NCBI GenBank assembly: GCA_964574325.1
Contig: CAZNMY010000022.1
Coordinates: forward strand, 6,462 to 70,461
Reading direction: 5' to 3'
DNA length: 64,000 nucleotides
Source: CAMDPA01 sp964574325
GTDB taxonomy: Bacteria > Pseudomonadota > Alphaproteobacteria > Rhizobiales > Hyphomicrobiaceae
The notes beneath the pieces were generated by a model. The model was not told the DNA's origin. It ran no database searches and saw only the letters and a program-made list of their open reading frames with translations. Positions within the stretch are counted from its first letter, which is position 1, and each line of letters opens with the position of its first letter. Shown piece after piece: positions 26,517-34,905 of the stretch. The position numbers and the translations under genes are program-made.

Positions 26517-27172
26517 ATCACGCCTACGACGTCTCGCATCTGCTGGCGGGCCTGATGCTCGTGGTCAGCTTCATGCTGCTCTATCAGAGCCGGGTTCTCG
26601 CGGTCGTGAGCGCGTTCGCGCTGCAGGCTGTGGTGCTGTCGCTGGCGGTCGCATGGGAAGCGTGGGTGCAGGACCGGCACGAACTCTATGTGACGGCGGC
26701 GATCGCGCTGGGGGTGAAGGCCATCGTCATTCCGCTGGCGTTGCGGCGGATCATCGTCGAGCTCGGCATCCAGCGGCAGATGGACAAGGTGGTGAACATC
26801 GGCGCGACGATGCTGATCGGGATCGCGCTGACGGCGCTGTCGCTGCTGTTGGTGCTCAAGGTGACGAAGGCGGCGCATTCGTTCACACGCGAAGGGCTCG
26901 CGCTGGCGCTCGCGGTCGTGCTGCTGGGATTTCTCATGATGATAACGCGGCGGAATGCGGTGTCGCAGATCGTCGGGTTCATGTCGATCGAGAATGGCTT
27001 GATCCTGGCTGCGACCGGCGCTCGGGGGATGCCGCTCGTGGTCGAGATCAGCGTGGCGTTCTCGGTGGTGATCGCGCTTCTCGTCTTCTCGGTGTTCGTG
27101 TTCGGCATTCGTGAACGCTTCGACAGCTTGGATGTCGGCGAGCTTCATCCGGCACGGGGAGAGGAGCGATGA
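26513..27172 (+). CDS. hyfE: HyfE-like membrane subunit
   Basis: A 219-residue membrane protein with about seven helices. The family combines a short N-terminal part with a NuoK-like core; IVGFMSIENGLILAATGARGMPL (residues ~160-183) carries the conserved membrane Glu of NuoK. The start overlaps hyfC in ATGA and the end overlaps hyfF in ATGA, so translation is coupled. It belongs to the ion-translocating membrane arm. Confidence 0.86.
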   Translation: MNHAYDVSHLLAGLMLVVSFMLLYQSRVLAVVSAFALQAVVLSLAVAWEAWVQDRHELYVTAAIALGVKAIVIPLALRRIIVELGIQRQMDKVVNIGATMLIGIALTALSLLLVLKVTKAAHSFTREGLALALAVVLLGFLMMITRRNAVSQIVGFMSIENGLILAATGARGMPLVVEISVAFSVVIALLVFSVFVFGIRERFDSLDVGELHPARGEER

Positions 27173-28605
27173 GCGAAGGTCCCGCACTCGTCGCGATCGT
27201 GCCGGGGATTGCTGCGCTGCTGCTGGCGCTGATACCGGGCTATCGTATCGCGTCCTGGCTGAACGTGTTCGCTTCTGCTGCGACTTTCGCCGCGGGCCTG
27301 TCGCTCACGGTGCAGCCGAGGGTGCCGAGCGACCTGCTGATCGTCGACGATCTCAACATCTGCTTCATCGTCATCAACACGCTGGTCGGCCTGACGACGT
27401 CGATCTACAGCGCGACCTATGTCCGTCACGAGATGGCGAGCGGCCGGCTGACACTGCGGACGGTGCGCTTATATCACGCGATGTTCCAGGCGATGATGGC
27501 GGCGATGAACCTCGCGCTCATCGCGAACAATATCGGCCTGCTGTGGGTCGGGCTGGAGCTTGCCACGCTGATCGCCGTGATGATCGTGGGGCTTTACCGC
27601 ACACCGGCAGCGCTGGAGGCTGCGTGGAAATATTTCATCATCGGGAGCGTCGGCGTCTCGCTGGCGTTCTTCGGCACGATCCTGTTCTACCTCGCGGGCC
27701 AGCCCGTGGTGGGCGAGGGTGCGCCGGCGATGACGTGGAGCCGATTGCTGGCGGTGGCGCCTCAACTCGATGCAGCGCTGATCAATCTGGCATTCGTGTT
27801 CGTGCTCGTCGGCTATGGAACGAAGGTCGGGCTCGTGCCGATGCACGCATGGCTGCCCGATGCGCATGCCGAGGGGCCGACTCCGATATCGGCGGTGCTG
27901 TCGGGGCTGCTTCTCAACGTGGCGCTGTTCGCGCTGCTGCGGTTCAAGATGATCGTGGCGGCGAGCCCGACAGCGATCCAGCCGGGTCCCGTGATGATCG
28001 TGCTGGGGCTCGGATCGCTGATCTTCGCGGCGCTGATGCTGTATCAGCGGCGGGATATCAAGCGGCTGTTCGCTTACTCTTCGATCGAGCACATGGGGCT
28101 GATCGTCTTCGCGCTGGGCATGGGCGGGCCGCTCGCGAACTTCGCTGCGCTGTTGCACATGGTGATGCACAGCCTGACGAAGTCGGCGATCTTCTTCGCG
28201 GTCGGGCACGTGTCGCAGATCAAGAGCACGCAGCGGATGACCGAGATGGGGGGCTTGAGCGTGACGCATCCGGGGCTTGCGATCGGGCTCGGCGCGGGTG
28301 TGCTGGCGATCGCGGGTTTGCCGCCGTTCGGCGTGTTCGTCAGCGAGTTCCTGATCGTGACGACGACGTTCAAGAGCGCGCCGCTGCTGGCGGTTGTCGC
28401 TGCGCTAGGGATCGTGCTCGCCTTCGGCGCGCTGCTGCTGCGGCTTCAGGATCTTTTGCTTGGTGCGCCCAAGGGTGTGGATCAGGCTGTGTGCGTTTCG
28501 ATGGTGCCGTTGCTCGTGCATCTGACGCTGGTGCTGATTTCCGGTCTCTATGTGCCGGCTGATCTCGCCGGGTGGCTCGAGCGCGCAGCGGAGATGCTGG
28601 GATGA
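27169..28605 (+). CDS. hyfF: HyfF-like antiporter subunit
   Basis: A 478-residue second antiporter-type subunit with about 14 helices. Marks are LLWVGLELATLIAVMIVG (Glu, ~130), GYGTKVGLVPMHAWLPDAHAEGPTP (Lys and His, ~225) and LHMVMHSLTKSAIFFAVGH (~330). Two antiporter subunits (HyfB and HyfF) suggest at least two ion channels, as in Hyf but unlike the single antiporter subunit of formate hydrogenlyase-1. It overlaps hyfE and hyfG by four bases each. Confidence 0.9.
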   Translation: MSEGPALVAIVPGIAALLLALIPGYRIASWLNVFASAATFAAGLSLTVQPRVPSDLLIVDDLNICFIVINTLVGLTTSIYSATYVRHEMASGRLTLRTVRLYHAMFQAMMAAMNLALIANNIGLLWVGLELATLIAVMIVGLYRTPAALEAAWKYFIIGSVGVSLAFFGTILFYLAGQPVVGEGAPAMTWSRLLAVAPQLDAALINLAFVFVLVGYGTKVGLVPMHAWLPDAHAEGPTPISAVLSGLLLNVALFALLRFKMIVAASPTAIQPGPVMIVLGLGSLIFAALMLYQRRDIKRLFAYSSIEHMGLIVFALGMGGPLANFAALLHMVMHSLTKSAIFFAVGHVSQIKSTQRMTEMGGLSVTHPGLAIGLGAGVLAIAGLPPFGVFVSEFLIVTTTFKSAPLLAVVAALGIVLAFGALLLRLQDLLLGAPKGVDQAVCVSMVPLLVHLTLVLISGLYVPADLAGWLERAAEMLG

Positions 28606-30113
28606 GCGAGCCCGTCTCCATCTCCCGAATTGCTGCGGGCAAGAAGCCCGGTGCCGATGGTTTCGTGCGTGTCGCTGTGGACGAGGCGGAGTGGATCGCG
28701 CTGGCGAAGGGCGCGGCCCAGGGCTTGCACGATCTCGTCTCGCTGTGGTGCGACGGTTCTCACGTTCGCATGGCTTCGAGCGATGCCGGCGCGAAGGTTC
28801 GCGCGATCGTATCGCTGCCGACACGTGCCGGTGCCTATCCGAGTGTCGGGCAGTATCACGCGCCGGCGATCCGGCTCGAGCGGGCGATGCGTGATCTGCA
28901 CGGAACGCTGCCGGAGGGAATGCCGGATCTGCGGCCGTGGCTCGATCACGGCGCGTGGCCGAAGTCGTTCGTGACGCGCGGGGCCGGCGAGGTTCCTGCG
29001 GCGCACGTCTATCCGTTCCTGCCGGTCGAGGGAGCGGGGCTGCATCAGATCCCGGTCGGTCCCGTGCATGCCGGGATCATCGAGCCGGGGCATTTCCGGT
29101 TCACGGCGAACGGTGAAGCGGTGGTGCGGCTCGAAGAGCGGCTGGGCTATGTGCACAAGGGCGTCGAGGCGCTGTGCGAAGGGGCCGACATCGCGCGCGC
29201 GGGGCGGATCGCGGCACGTATTTCCGGCGACAGCACGGTGGCCTACGGCTTTGCATTCGCGCTGGCGGTCGAAGCCGCGCTCGAATGGATCCCGCCTGTC
29301 CGGGCGCAGCTTCTGCGAGGGGTGATAGCCGAGATCGAGCGGCTGTCGCATCACGTCAACGATGTCGGCGCGATCTGCAATGATGCGAGCGTGGTCGCGA
29401 TCCTCGCGCGCTGCACGCTGATCCGCGAAGATATCCTGGCGACGGCGGCGCTGTGTTTCGGCCATCGCATGATGATGGACCGGATCGTGCCGGGGGGCGT
29501 GTCTGGTGATTTGGCCGAGGGCGGCGCGCAACAGCTTCGCGACTTGCTGCATCGGATCGAAGTGGAGTTCGCGGAGGTCGTGCGGATCTATGACGGATTG
29601 CATTCGCTCGCGGATCGCACGGTCACGACGGGAATCGTCAGTGAAGAGTTGGTGAAGCGGTTCGCGGCGGGCGGGCATGTCGGGCGGGCTTCGGGGCGCG
29701 TGTTCGATGCGCGGGGCGCCTATCCCTATGCGCCCTATGATCGGGTTAATTTCAGCATCCCCACGCGCATGTCGGGTGATGTCGATGCGCGGGTGTGGGT
29801 GCGAATCGAGGAGGTCGCGCAGAGCCGTGCGATCATCGCGCAACTGCTCGACGCATTGGAGCCGGGACCGGTGATGGCGGCTGCACCGGCGATGAGGGCG
29901 GGCGAGGGCGCTGCCCTGGTCGAAGCGTTCCGCGGCGACGTGCTGTTGTCCGTCAGGCTCGACGAAGTGGGGCGGGTGGCGCGGCTTCATGCGCGCGATG
30001 CCTCGTGGTTCCAGTGGCCGCTACTGGAAGCGGCGATCGAGGGCAACATCGTCGCCGACTTCCCGCTGTGCAACAAGTCGTTCAACTGCTCCTATTCCGG
30101 CCACGACAGCTAG
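28602..30113 (+). CDS. hyfG: HyfG-like large subunit lacking nickel-site cysteines
   Basis: A 503-residue fusion of a NuoC-like N-terminal part (~1-120) and a NuoD/large-subunit part. The GPVHAGIIEPGHFRF, YVHKGVE and IERLSHHVND blocks identify the family. In [NiFe] hydrogenases a RxCGxC motif follows. Here residues 202-212 read RIAARISGDST, so both cysteines are absent. The C-terminal DPCxxC is replaced by SFNCSYSGHDS (493-503), with only one cysteine near the site. Nickel binding by the usual four cysteines is therefore impossible, so H2 chemistry is unlikely. This fits the energy-converting hydrogenase-related (Ehr) group. The start overlaps hyfF in ATGA. Confidence 0.88.
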   Translation: MSEPVSISRIAAGKKPGADGFVRVAVDEAEWIALAKGAAQGLHDLVSLWCDGSHVRMASSDAGAKVRAIVSLPTRAGAYPSVGQYHAPAIRLERAMRDLHGTLPEGMPDLRPWLDHGAWPKSFVTRGAGEVPAAHVYPFLPVEGAGLHQIPVGPVHAGIIEPGHFRFTANGEAVVRLEERLGYVHKGVEALCEGADIARAGRIAARISGDSTVAYGFAFALAVEAALEWIPPVRAQLLRGVIAEIERLSHHVNDVGAICNDASVVAILARCTLIREDILATAALCFGHRMMMDRIVPGGVSGDLAEGGAQQLRDLLHRIEVEFAEVVRIYDGLHSLADRTVTTGIVSEELVKRFAAGGHVGRASGRVFDARGAYPYAPYDRVNFSIPTRMSGDVDARVWVRIEEVAQSRAIIAQLLDALEPGPVMAAAPAMRAGEGAALVEAFRGDVLLSVRLDEVGRVARLHARDASWFQWPLLEAAIEGNIVADFPLCNKSFNCSYSGHDS

Positions 30114-30122
30114 GATGCCGCT

Positions 30123-30641
30123 ATGCGCAAGTTGCTGTTCGACGCGCTGTTCAAGGGGACGGCGGTAATGAAACCGCCGACGCCGTCGGATGCCATGGTG
30201 AGGGAACTCGCCGAGGCGCTGGGCGAGCGTTCGCGGCAGAAGCTCGGGCGTTCGCTTTCGATTCGGGAGGTCGACGCCGGTTCGTGCAACGGCTGCGAGC
30301 TCGAGATCCACGCGTTGAACAATCCGGTTTACGACGTGGAGCGGTTCGGTTTGAAATTCGTCGCTTCACCGCGTCACGCCGATGTGTTGATGGTGACGGG
30401 GCCGGTGACGTGGAACATGCGCACCGCGCTCGAACGGACATATGCGGCGACGCCCGATCCGAAGTGGGTGGTCGCGATCGGCGACTGCGGCGCCGACTGC
30501 GGCGTGTTCAAGGGAAGTCCCGCTTGCGTCGGGCCGGTGTCGGCGGTGATCCCAGTAGACTTGACGATACCGGGATGCCCGCCGCCGCCGGTCGAGATAT
30601 TGAAGGGGTTGCTGGCGCTGGTGGACGGCGTGAGTGGCTGA
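30123..30641 (+). CDS. hyfI: HyfI-like small subunit with [4Fe-4S] ligands (NuoB family)
   Basis: A 172-residue NuoB/HyfI-type protein. Candidate ligands for the proximal [4Fe-4S] cluster are Cys55 and Cys58 (GSCNGCELEI), Cys122 (IGDCGADCG) and Cys152 (PGCPPPP); extra cysteines lie at 126 and 135. So the electron-transfer site is kept although the neighbouring large subunit has lost the nickel site. The start is 9 bp after hyfG. No ferredoxin-like hyfA or hyfH gene follows, so the electron donor must come from elsewhere. The next gene is convergent, 60 bp away, without a visible T-run terminator. Confidence 0.9.
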   Translation: MRKLLFDALFKGTAVMKPPTPSDAMVRELAEALGERSRQKLGRSLSIREVDAGSCNGCELEIHALNNPVYDVERFGLKFVASPRHADVLMVTGPVTWNMRTALERTYAATPDPKWVVAIGDCGADCGVFKGSPACVGPVSAVIPVDLTIPGCPPPPVEILKGLLALVDGVSG

Positions 30642-30701
30642 TTTTCTTCGCTCACGGCAAGTTTCTCGCTTCGCCCGGGGCCTGCGCGGGTGATGCGCAC
30701 A

Positions 30702-31508
30702 TCACTCAGCATTTCGGAACGGCTGGGTGATGAGCTTGTCGATGCGCAGCTCCGTGGGATCGCGCAGGATCGGCAGACCGATGGTCATGCCGTTGTGGCC
30801 GGCCTGGGGCTGATCGCGGTAGGTGCGGAACAGCCGATCCCACCAGGGCAAGCAGAAGCCGAAGTTGGAATGCGTTTCGTCTGGGATGGCTGAATGGTGC
30901 ACGCGGTGCATGTCCGGTGTGACGACAAAGGCGCGAAGGGCGCGGTCGACGGGCAGAGGCAATCTGGTGTTGGAGTGGCTGAACATCGCGGTGGCGTTCA
31001 GCAGGATTTCGAACAGCAGCACCGCCAGAGCCGGCGCTCCGAGTGCCGCGATCACGGCGAACTTGATCGCCATCGACAGGATCATCTCGATGGGGTGGAA
31101 ACGGATGCCGGTCGTGGCGTCGAACTCGAGGTCGGCGTGATGCATCCGATGCAAGCGCCACAGCAGCGGCACATGATGAAAGACGATGTGCTGGGCGTAG
31201 ATCGCGAGATCGAATGCGGCGACGGCGAGGGGCACGGTGGTCCACGCCGGCAGTGACGAGTGATTGAGCAGGCCTATACCGCGGTACTCGCACAAGATGG
31301 CGAAGGCCACCGCTGTCATCGGGAAGATCAGCTTGATCAGTGCCGACGACACCAGAATGAGGCCGAGGTTCCCCGGCCATCTCGTCGCGCGGCCGTGCGG
31401 CCGCCGGCGCCGGGGAGCGAAGGTTTCTGCGAGCGCCATCGTCGCCAGGACCGCAGCAAAGGCGCTCATCCGAATGGCCAGCTCGTTCGCGATCCAGTCG
31501 AAGTTCAT
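30702..31508 (-). CDS. Sterol desaturase / fatty acid hydroxylase family protein
   Basis: A 268-residue membrane protein with four or more helices. The histidine boxes of the di-iron site are HIVFHH (residue ~107), LHRMHHAD (~119) and MHRVHHS (~203). The family hydroxylates or desaturates membrane lipids or sterol-like molecules using O2. It lies 24 bp downstream of the DODA-type dioxygenase gene on the same strand, so the two may be co-transcribed. The exact substrate cannot be told. Confidence 0.9.
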   Translation of the reverse strand: MNFDWIANELAIRMSAFAAVLATMALAETFAPRRRRPHGRATRWPGNLGLILVSSALIKLIFPMTAVAFAILCEYRGIGLLNHSSLPAWTTVPLAVAAFDLAIYAQHIVFHHVPLLWRLHRMHHADLEFDATTGIRFHPIEMILSMAIKFAVIAALGAPALAVLLFEILLNATAMFSHSNTRLPLPVDRALRAFVVTPDMHRVHHSAIPDETHSNFGFCLPWWDRLFRTYRDQPQAGHNGMTIGLPILRDPTELRIDKLITQPFRNAE

Positions 31509-31532
31509 GGCACTGCCTCTGCTGTGCCGGGT

Positions 31533-32333
31533 TCAAGCGCCGAAGCGATAGGTATCCATGGCGAGTACGCCATATTCGTAGCTCGAATGCATGCGGCGGA
31601 CCGGCTCGTCTGTCGCGGAAGCGCCCATGGCGACGAACAATGGCAGCAGGTGGTCGTCGTAAGGGTGGTTTGCTTGTGCCGACGGCGCGATATCGATCGC
31701 ATCGAGCACGGCTTCGCGGTCGCCGGAAACCAGCTTGTCGTGCATCCAATCCGTGAACGAGGAGACCCATTCGGGTGGGCTTCCGGCGATGGAGTCGCGC
31801 TGGATCGCACGGAGATTGTGGGTCATCGAGCCCGATGCGACGATCAGCACGCCTTCGTCCCGCAGCGGGGCCAGTGCCTCGCCGAGACGGTAGTGGTGGC
31901 GAGCGTCCGCCAGTGGCTGCATCGAGACTTGCGCGATGGGAATATCGGCCTTGGGGTACATGATCTGCAGCGGCACCCAGACGCCGTGGTCGTAGCCGCG
32001 ATCGGGATCTTCTGCCGCGGGCATCCCGGCTGCCGCCAGAAGCGCTGCTGCGCGGCGAGAGACTTCGGGGGCGCCGGGGGCGGCATACTTCATCTCGTAC
32101 AGCGCGCGGGAGAAGCCGCCGAAGTCGTAGATCATCGGCGGCCGGGATGCCGTCGCTACGGCGGGGGCTCGCGTGGTGTAGTGGGCCGAAACGATCAAGA
32201 TCGCCTCGGGACGAGGCAGCTCGGCAGCGATGCCGGCAAGGAACCTGTACGCCGGGGTCTGCGGCGTGAGGGCCAGATTCGGCGAGCCGTGCGAGACATA
32301 GAGCGAGGGCATACGGGGCATGATGTGGGCCAT
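31533..32333 (-). CDS. DODA-type extradiol dioxygenase (YgiD-like)
   Basis: A 266-residue LigB-type dioxygenase. SLYVSHGSPNLAL (residues ~9-21) and ILIVSAHYTTRA (~45) carry the first Fe/Zn-binding histidines. DRGYDHGVWVPLQIMYP (~112) and IVASGSMTHNL (~165) match the family, and HPYDDHLLPLFVAMGA lies near the end. Such proteins open catechol rings (4,5-DOPA in plants, YgiD in E. coli). ATG at 32333 was chosen over 32321 because GGA lies at a suitable distance; either is possible. The longer frame from 32750 overlaps the divergent gene and is not real. Confidence 0.88.
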   Translation of the reverse strand: MAHIMPRMPSLYVSHGSPNLALTPQTPAYRFLAGIAAELPRPEAILIVSAHYTTRAPAVATASRPPMIYDFGGFSRALYEMKYAAPGAPEVSRRAAALLAAAGMPAAEDPDRGYDHGVWVPLQIMYPKADIPIAQVSMQPLADARHHYRLGEALAPLRDEGVLIVASGSMTHNLRAIQRDSIAGSPPEWVSSFTDWMHDKLVSGDREAVLDAIDIAPSAQANHPYDDHLLPLFVAMGASATDEPVRRMHSSYEYGVLAMDTYRFGA

Positions 32334-32432
32334 GGTTCCGTGATCGTCCCGGGCTGCTCTGTGCAACTCGAGCACGATGATGTCGAAAGGTAGCGTCGAG
32401 TCGTGTGGCGGCATTCGCCGGGGGGTGTTCCG

Positions 32433-32442
32433 AACTATAGTT
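32433..32442. promoter_or_regulatory. Short palindrome in a divergent promoter region
   Basis: AACTATAGTT is a perfect 10-bp palindrome between the DODA gene and the beta-propeller gene. TATAGT at 32448-32453 just after it could be a -10 box, but no good -35 is seen. Possible operator; weak evidence. Confidence 0.25.
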
Positions 32443-32501
32443 GGCGATATAGTCTCGACAGCAATGCGCAGCAACCTTCGCCTCTGGATCAAAGCGAACA
32501 A

Positions 32502-33542
32502 ATGCCCGTTCCAACGCATCACACTTGCGTAAACTGCAATGCTCCGAGCCGTCGCGAGATGCTCGGGGGCATGGCGTCCGTGTCTGTTGCGCTCTCGATG
32601 GCAGGCGCGTCGTCGGCCCAGCCTGTGCGGGCGCGATCGGGCGTGGCCTACGTGAGCGCGGAGAAGTCCAACGCCGTATTCGTGGTCGATCCGCAGAAGC
32701 TGCAGATCACGAAGACCATCAAGACGTCGCGGCGGCCGCGCGACATGCATTTCTCCGGCGATCGCGCGCGTCTCTATGTGGCGTGTGGCGACGCTGATAC
32801 GATCGATGTGATCGATACGGCAAAGGGCGAGGTCGTTTCGCGCTTCAAGACGGGAAAGAGCCCGGAGCTGTTCGGGATCGACGAGAAGCGGCGGCGGATC
32901 TACGTCGCGGCCGAGGACGATTCAGAACTCCAGATCCTGGACCTCGACAAAGGCGTGCGGCTGGGGGCCATCAAAACCGGCGGTGAGCCGGAGGGCGTCC
33001 TGCTCGCGGACGACGGCCGCACGATCTACGTGACATCGGAAGTAGCGAACCTCGTGCACGTGATCGACGCGGAGAAGGGGGTGATCGTTGGGGATATCGT
33101 GGTCGGCAACAGGCCGCGCCGGTTCGCGCTGGCCAACGGGGCAACGGAGCTTTGGGTCACGTGCGAGCTATCCGGAGAGGTGACGATCATCGACCGCGCG
33201 AAGATGGCCGTTGCGGGCCGCATCGTGTTCCAGCCGCCGGGAATGCAGCGGAGCGACGTGACGCCGGTCGGCATGGCGGTGTCGCCCGACGGGAAGAAGG
33301 CCTATGTCGGTTTGGGACAAGCGGCGCACGTGGCCGAAGTCGACGTGACGACGCGGCAGGTGACGGGGTATGTGCTCGTCGGCAAGCGGCCGTGGGGCGT
33401 CGCTGTTTCTCGCGACGGCAAGCGCCTCTGGGTCGCCAACGGCATGAGCGACGACGTGACGGTGGTCGAGTTGCCGAGCCGGAGACCTCTGGCGTCATTC
33501 GCAGCTGGGCGGACGCCATGGGGCATCGCGATCGATGATTGA
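32502..33542 (+). CDS. YVTN beta-propeller protein associated with PQQ-dependent catabolism
   Basis: A 346-residue exported protein. The N-terminus has SRREMLGGMASVSVALSMAG, a signal sequence possibly of the Tat type. Repeats of about 42 residues then follow (for example SAEKSNAVFVVDP, GDADTIDVIDT, SEVANLVHVIDAEKG, GMSDDVTVVELPS), building a seven-bladed propeller. It fits the family named for occurrence near PQQ-dependent alcohol dehydrogenases, and the next genes match the ABC genes of that neighbourhood. No PQQ dehydrogenase gene is in the window. The start at 32502 is likely; 32403 would read through untranslated sequence. The end overlaps the possible upstream start of the next gene by eight bases. 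Confidence 0.85.
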   Translation: MPVPTHHTCVNCNAPSRREMLGGMASVSVALSMAGASSAQPVRARSGVAYVSAEKSNAVFVVDPQKLQITKTIKTSRRPRDMHFSGDRARLYVACGDADTIDVIDTAKGEVVSRFKTGKSPELFGIDEKRRRIYVAAEDDSELQILDLDKGVRLGAIKTGGEPEGVLLADDGRTIYVTSEVANLVHVIDAEKGVIVGDIVVGNRPRRFALANGATELWVTCELSGEVTIIDRAKMAVAGRIVFQPPGMQRSDVTPVGMAVSPDGKKAYVGLGQAAHVAEVDVTTRQVTGYVLVGKRPWGVAVSRDGKRLWVANGMSDDVTVVELPSRRPLASFAAGRTPWGIAIDD

Positions 33543-33617
33543 AATTCTGTCGGCGTTCGTCGTGCTGGGATGCGCGGTAGCTGGTGCGTATTCGTATGGG
33601 CATTCGACTTCGACGTG

Positions 33618-33650
33618 TCGTGGATGGCCCGCCTTCGCGGGCCACGACGG
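33618..33650. repeat. REP-type hairpin repeat
   Basis: The core GGCCCGC, CTTC, GCGGGCC is a perfect 7-bp stem with a 4-base loop. The unit (TCGTGGATGGCCCGCC onwards) recurs at 52224-52256 and, inverted, at 52128-52160. Here it sits just before the likely start of the ABC binding-protein gene. Confidence 0.65.
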
Positions 33651-33654
33651 CGGG

Positions 33655-34884
33655 GTGTGGAAGAAGCGAGGTGCCATTCGGTGGGCGGCGTTGATCGCCA
33701 TCGGGTTCGCTTTGACACCAGTTGCGAACGCGCAAGATGCCACGGCCAAACTCGTCATCGGGTATGTCGAAGTCGAGGACGATCCTCGATACGAGCCTAT
33801 CCGCACGACGGAGCGGATCATTCTGAAAGCGCCGCATCGGCCACATGCGGGGGCGGCGGTGGGGATCGAGGATGCGGCGGCACTGGTCCGCGTGACGCGA
33901 ACGGCGCTCGTGCTCGATCGGATCACGGCCGCCCCGGGGAAGGCCGCTGAAGCGATCGCGAAGGCTGTCAAGGAGCGCGGCGTGTCGCTGTTCCTGCTCG
34001 ATCTGCCTGCAGGGGAAGTTCGAACGGCGGCGGCGGCGCTGAAGGGAATGCAAGCGCTGGCGTTCAACGTGTCAGCTTCCGAGGATGCCTTGCGCCGCGA
34101 ATTGTGTGCCGCCGAAATCGTGCACGTCGCGCCCAGCTATGCAATGCGGACCGATGCGCTGTTGCAGCATCTCGTTTCGCGCAAGTGGCGTGACGTGCTG
34201 CTGATCGAAGGTCCGGAAGCGGGAGACGCTGCCGTTGCTGCGGCGTTGCAGAGATCTGCCAAGAAGTTCGGCGTGAGGATTGCGGCGCATCAGAAGTTCA
34301 AGCCCGGCAACGATCCGCGCGATCGTGAGTTGAACAACCCGGCGCTGCTGACGGCGATCAACCGTGACTACGATGTCGTGATCGTCGCAGACGAAGGCTT
34401 GGAGATGGCGCGGCAGTTGCCGTTCCGGACGACGCGGCCACGGCCGGTCGCGGGGGCGACGGGACTGGAGTCGGAAGCGTGGCATTGGACGTGGGATCGC
34501 AACGGGGGACCGCAACTCAACGGCCGGTTTCAGGCGAAGAGCGGCGGCAAGCGGATGAGCTCGTCCGATTGGGCGGCTTGGATGGCGGTGAAGATGATCT
34601 CGGAGGGGGTGTTACGCACGGGAAGCCGGGATGTCTCTGCGATCAAGCAGCATCTGATCAAATCGGGTGTGGAGCAGGGCGGGGGCTTCGACGGTGGCAA
34701 GGGACTTGCCGTGAGCGTGCGGGCGTGGGACCAACAGGTGCGTCAGCCGATGCTGCTGGCGACGTCGCTCGCGGTGGCGGCGATCGCTCCGGTCGAGGGC
34801 TTTCTGCATCAGACGAACCGGCTCGATACGCTCGGCGACGACGCGGCAGAATCGCCCTGCCGGCTCGATCAGGGCGGCCGATGA
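33655..34884 (+). CDS. ABC substrate-binding protein of the PQQ-alcohol-dehydrogenase system
   Basis: A 409-residue binding protein. With GTG at 33655 the N-terminus is a clean signal peptide (WKKRGAIRWAALIAIGFALTPVANAQ). The mature part has KLVIGYVEVEDDPRYEP, LLIEGPEAGD and ASDWAAWMAVKMISEG, and ends with VEGFLHQTNRLDTLGDDAAESPCR, as in the family of binding proteins beside PQQ-dependent alcohol dehydrogenases. An earlier ATG at 33535 would read through the REP repeat (WPAFAGHDG), which is probably not native coding sequence. An ABC-2 permease gene follows after 21 bp. The ATP-binding gene usually found in this cluster is absent. Confidence 0.82.
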   Translation: MWKKRGAIRWAALIAIGFALTPVANAQDATAKLVIGYVEVEDDPRYEPIRTTERIILKAPHRPHAGAAVGIEDAAALVRVTRTALVLDRITAAPGKAAEAIAKAVKERGVSLFLLDLPAGEVRTAAAALKGMQALAFNVSASEDALRRELCAAEIVHVAPSYAMRTDALLQHLVSRKWRDVLLIEGPEAGDAAVAAALQRSAKKFGVRIAAHQKFKPGNDPRDRELNNPALLTAINRDYDVVIVADEGLEMARQLPFRTTRPRPVAGATGLESEAWHWTWDRNGGPQLNGRFQAKSGGKRMSSSDWAAWMAVKMISEGVLRTGSRDVSAIKQHLIKSGVEQGGGFDGGKGLAVSVRAWDQQVRQPMLLATSLAVAAIAPVEGFLHQTNRLDTLGDDAAESPCRLDQGGR

Positions 34885-34905
34885 AGTGGGAGGGGAACGC
34901 CGGAT

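Noticed and set aside
16982..30113. Many long antisense frames (for example 18664-19908 and 20325-22292)
   Set aside because: They mirror real genes, are rich in Arg and Ala, and have no domains or ribosome sites, as expected in high-GC DNA.
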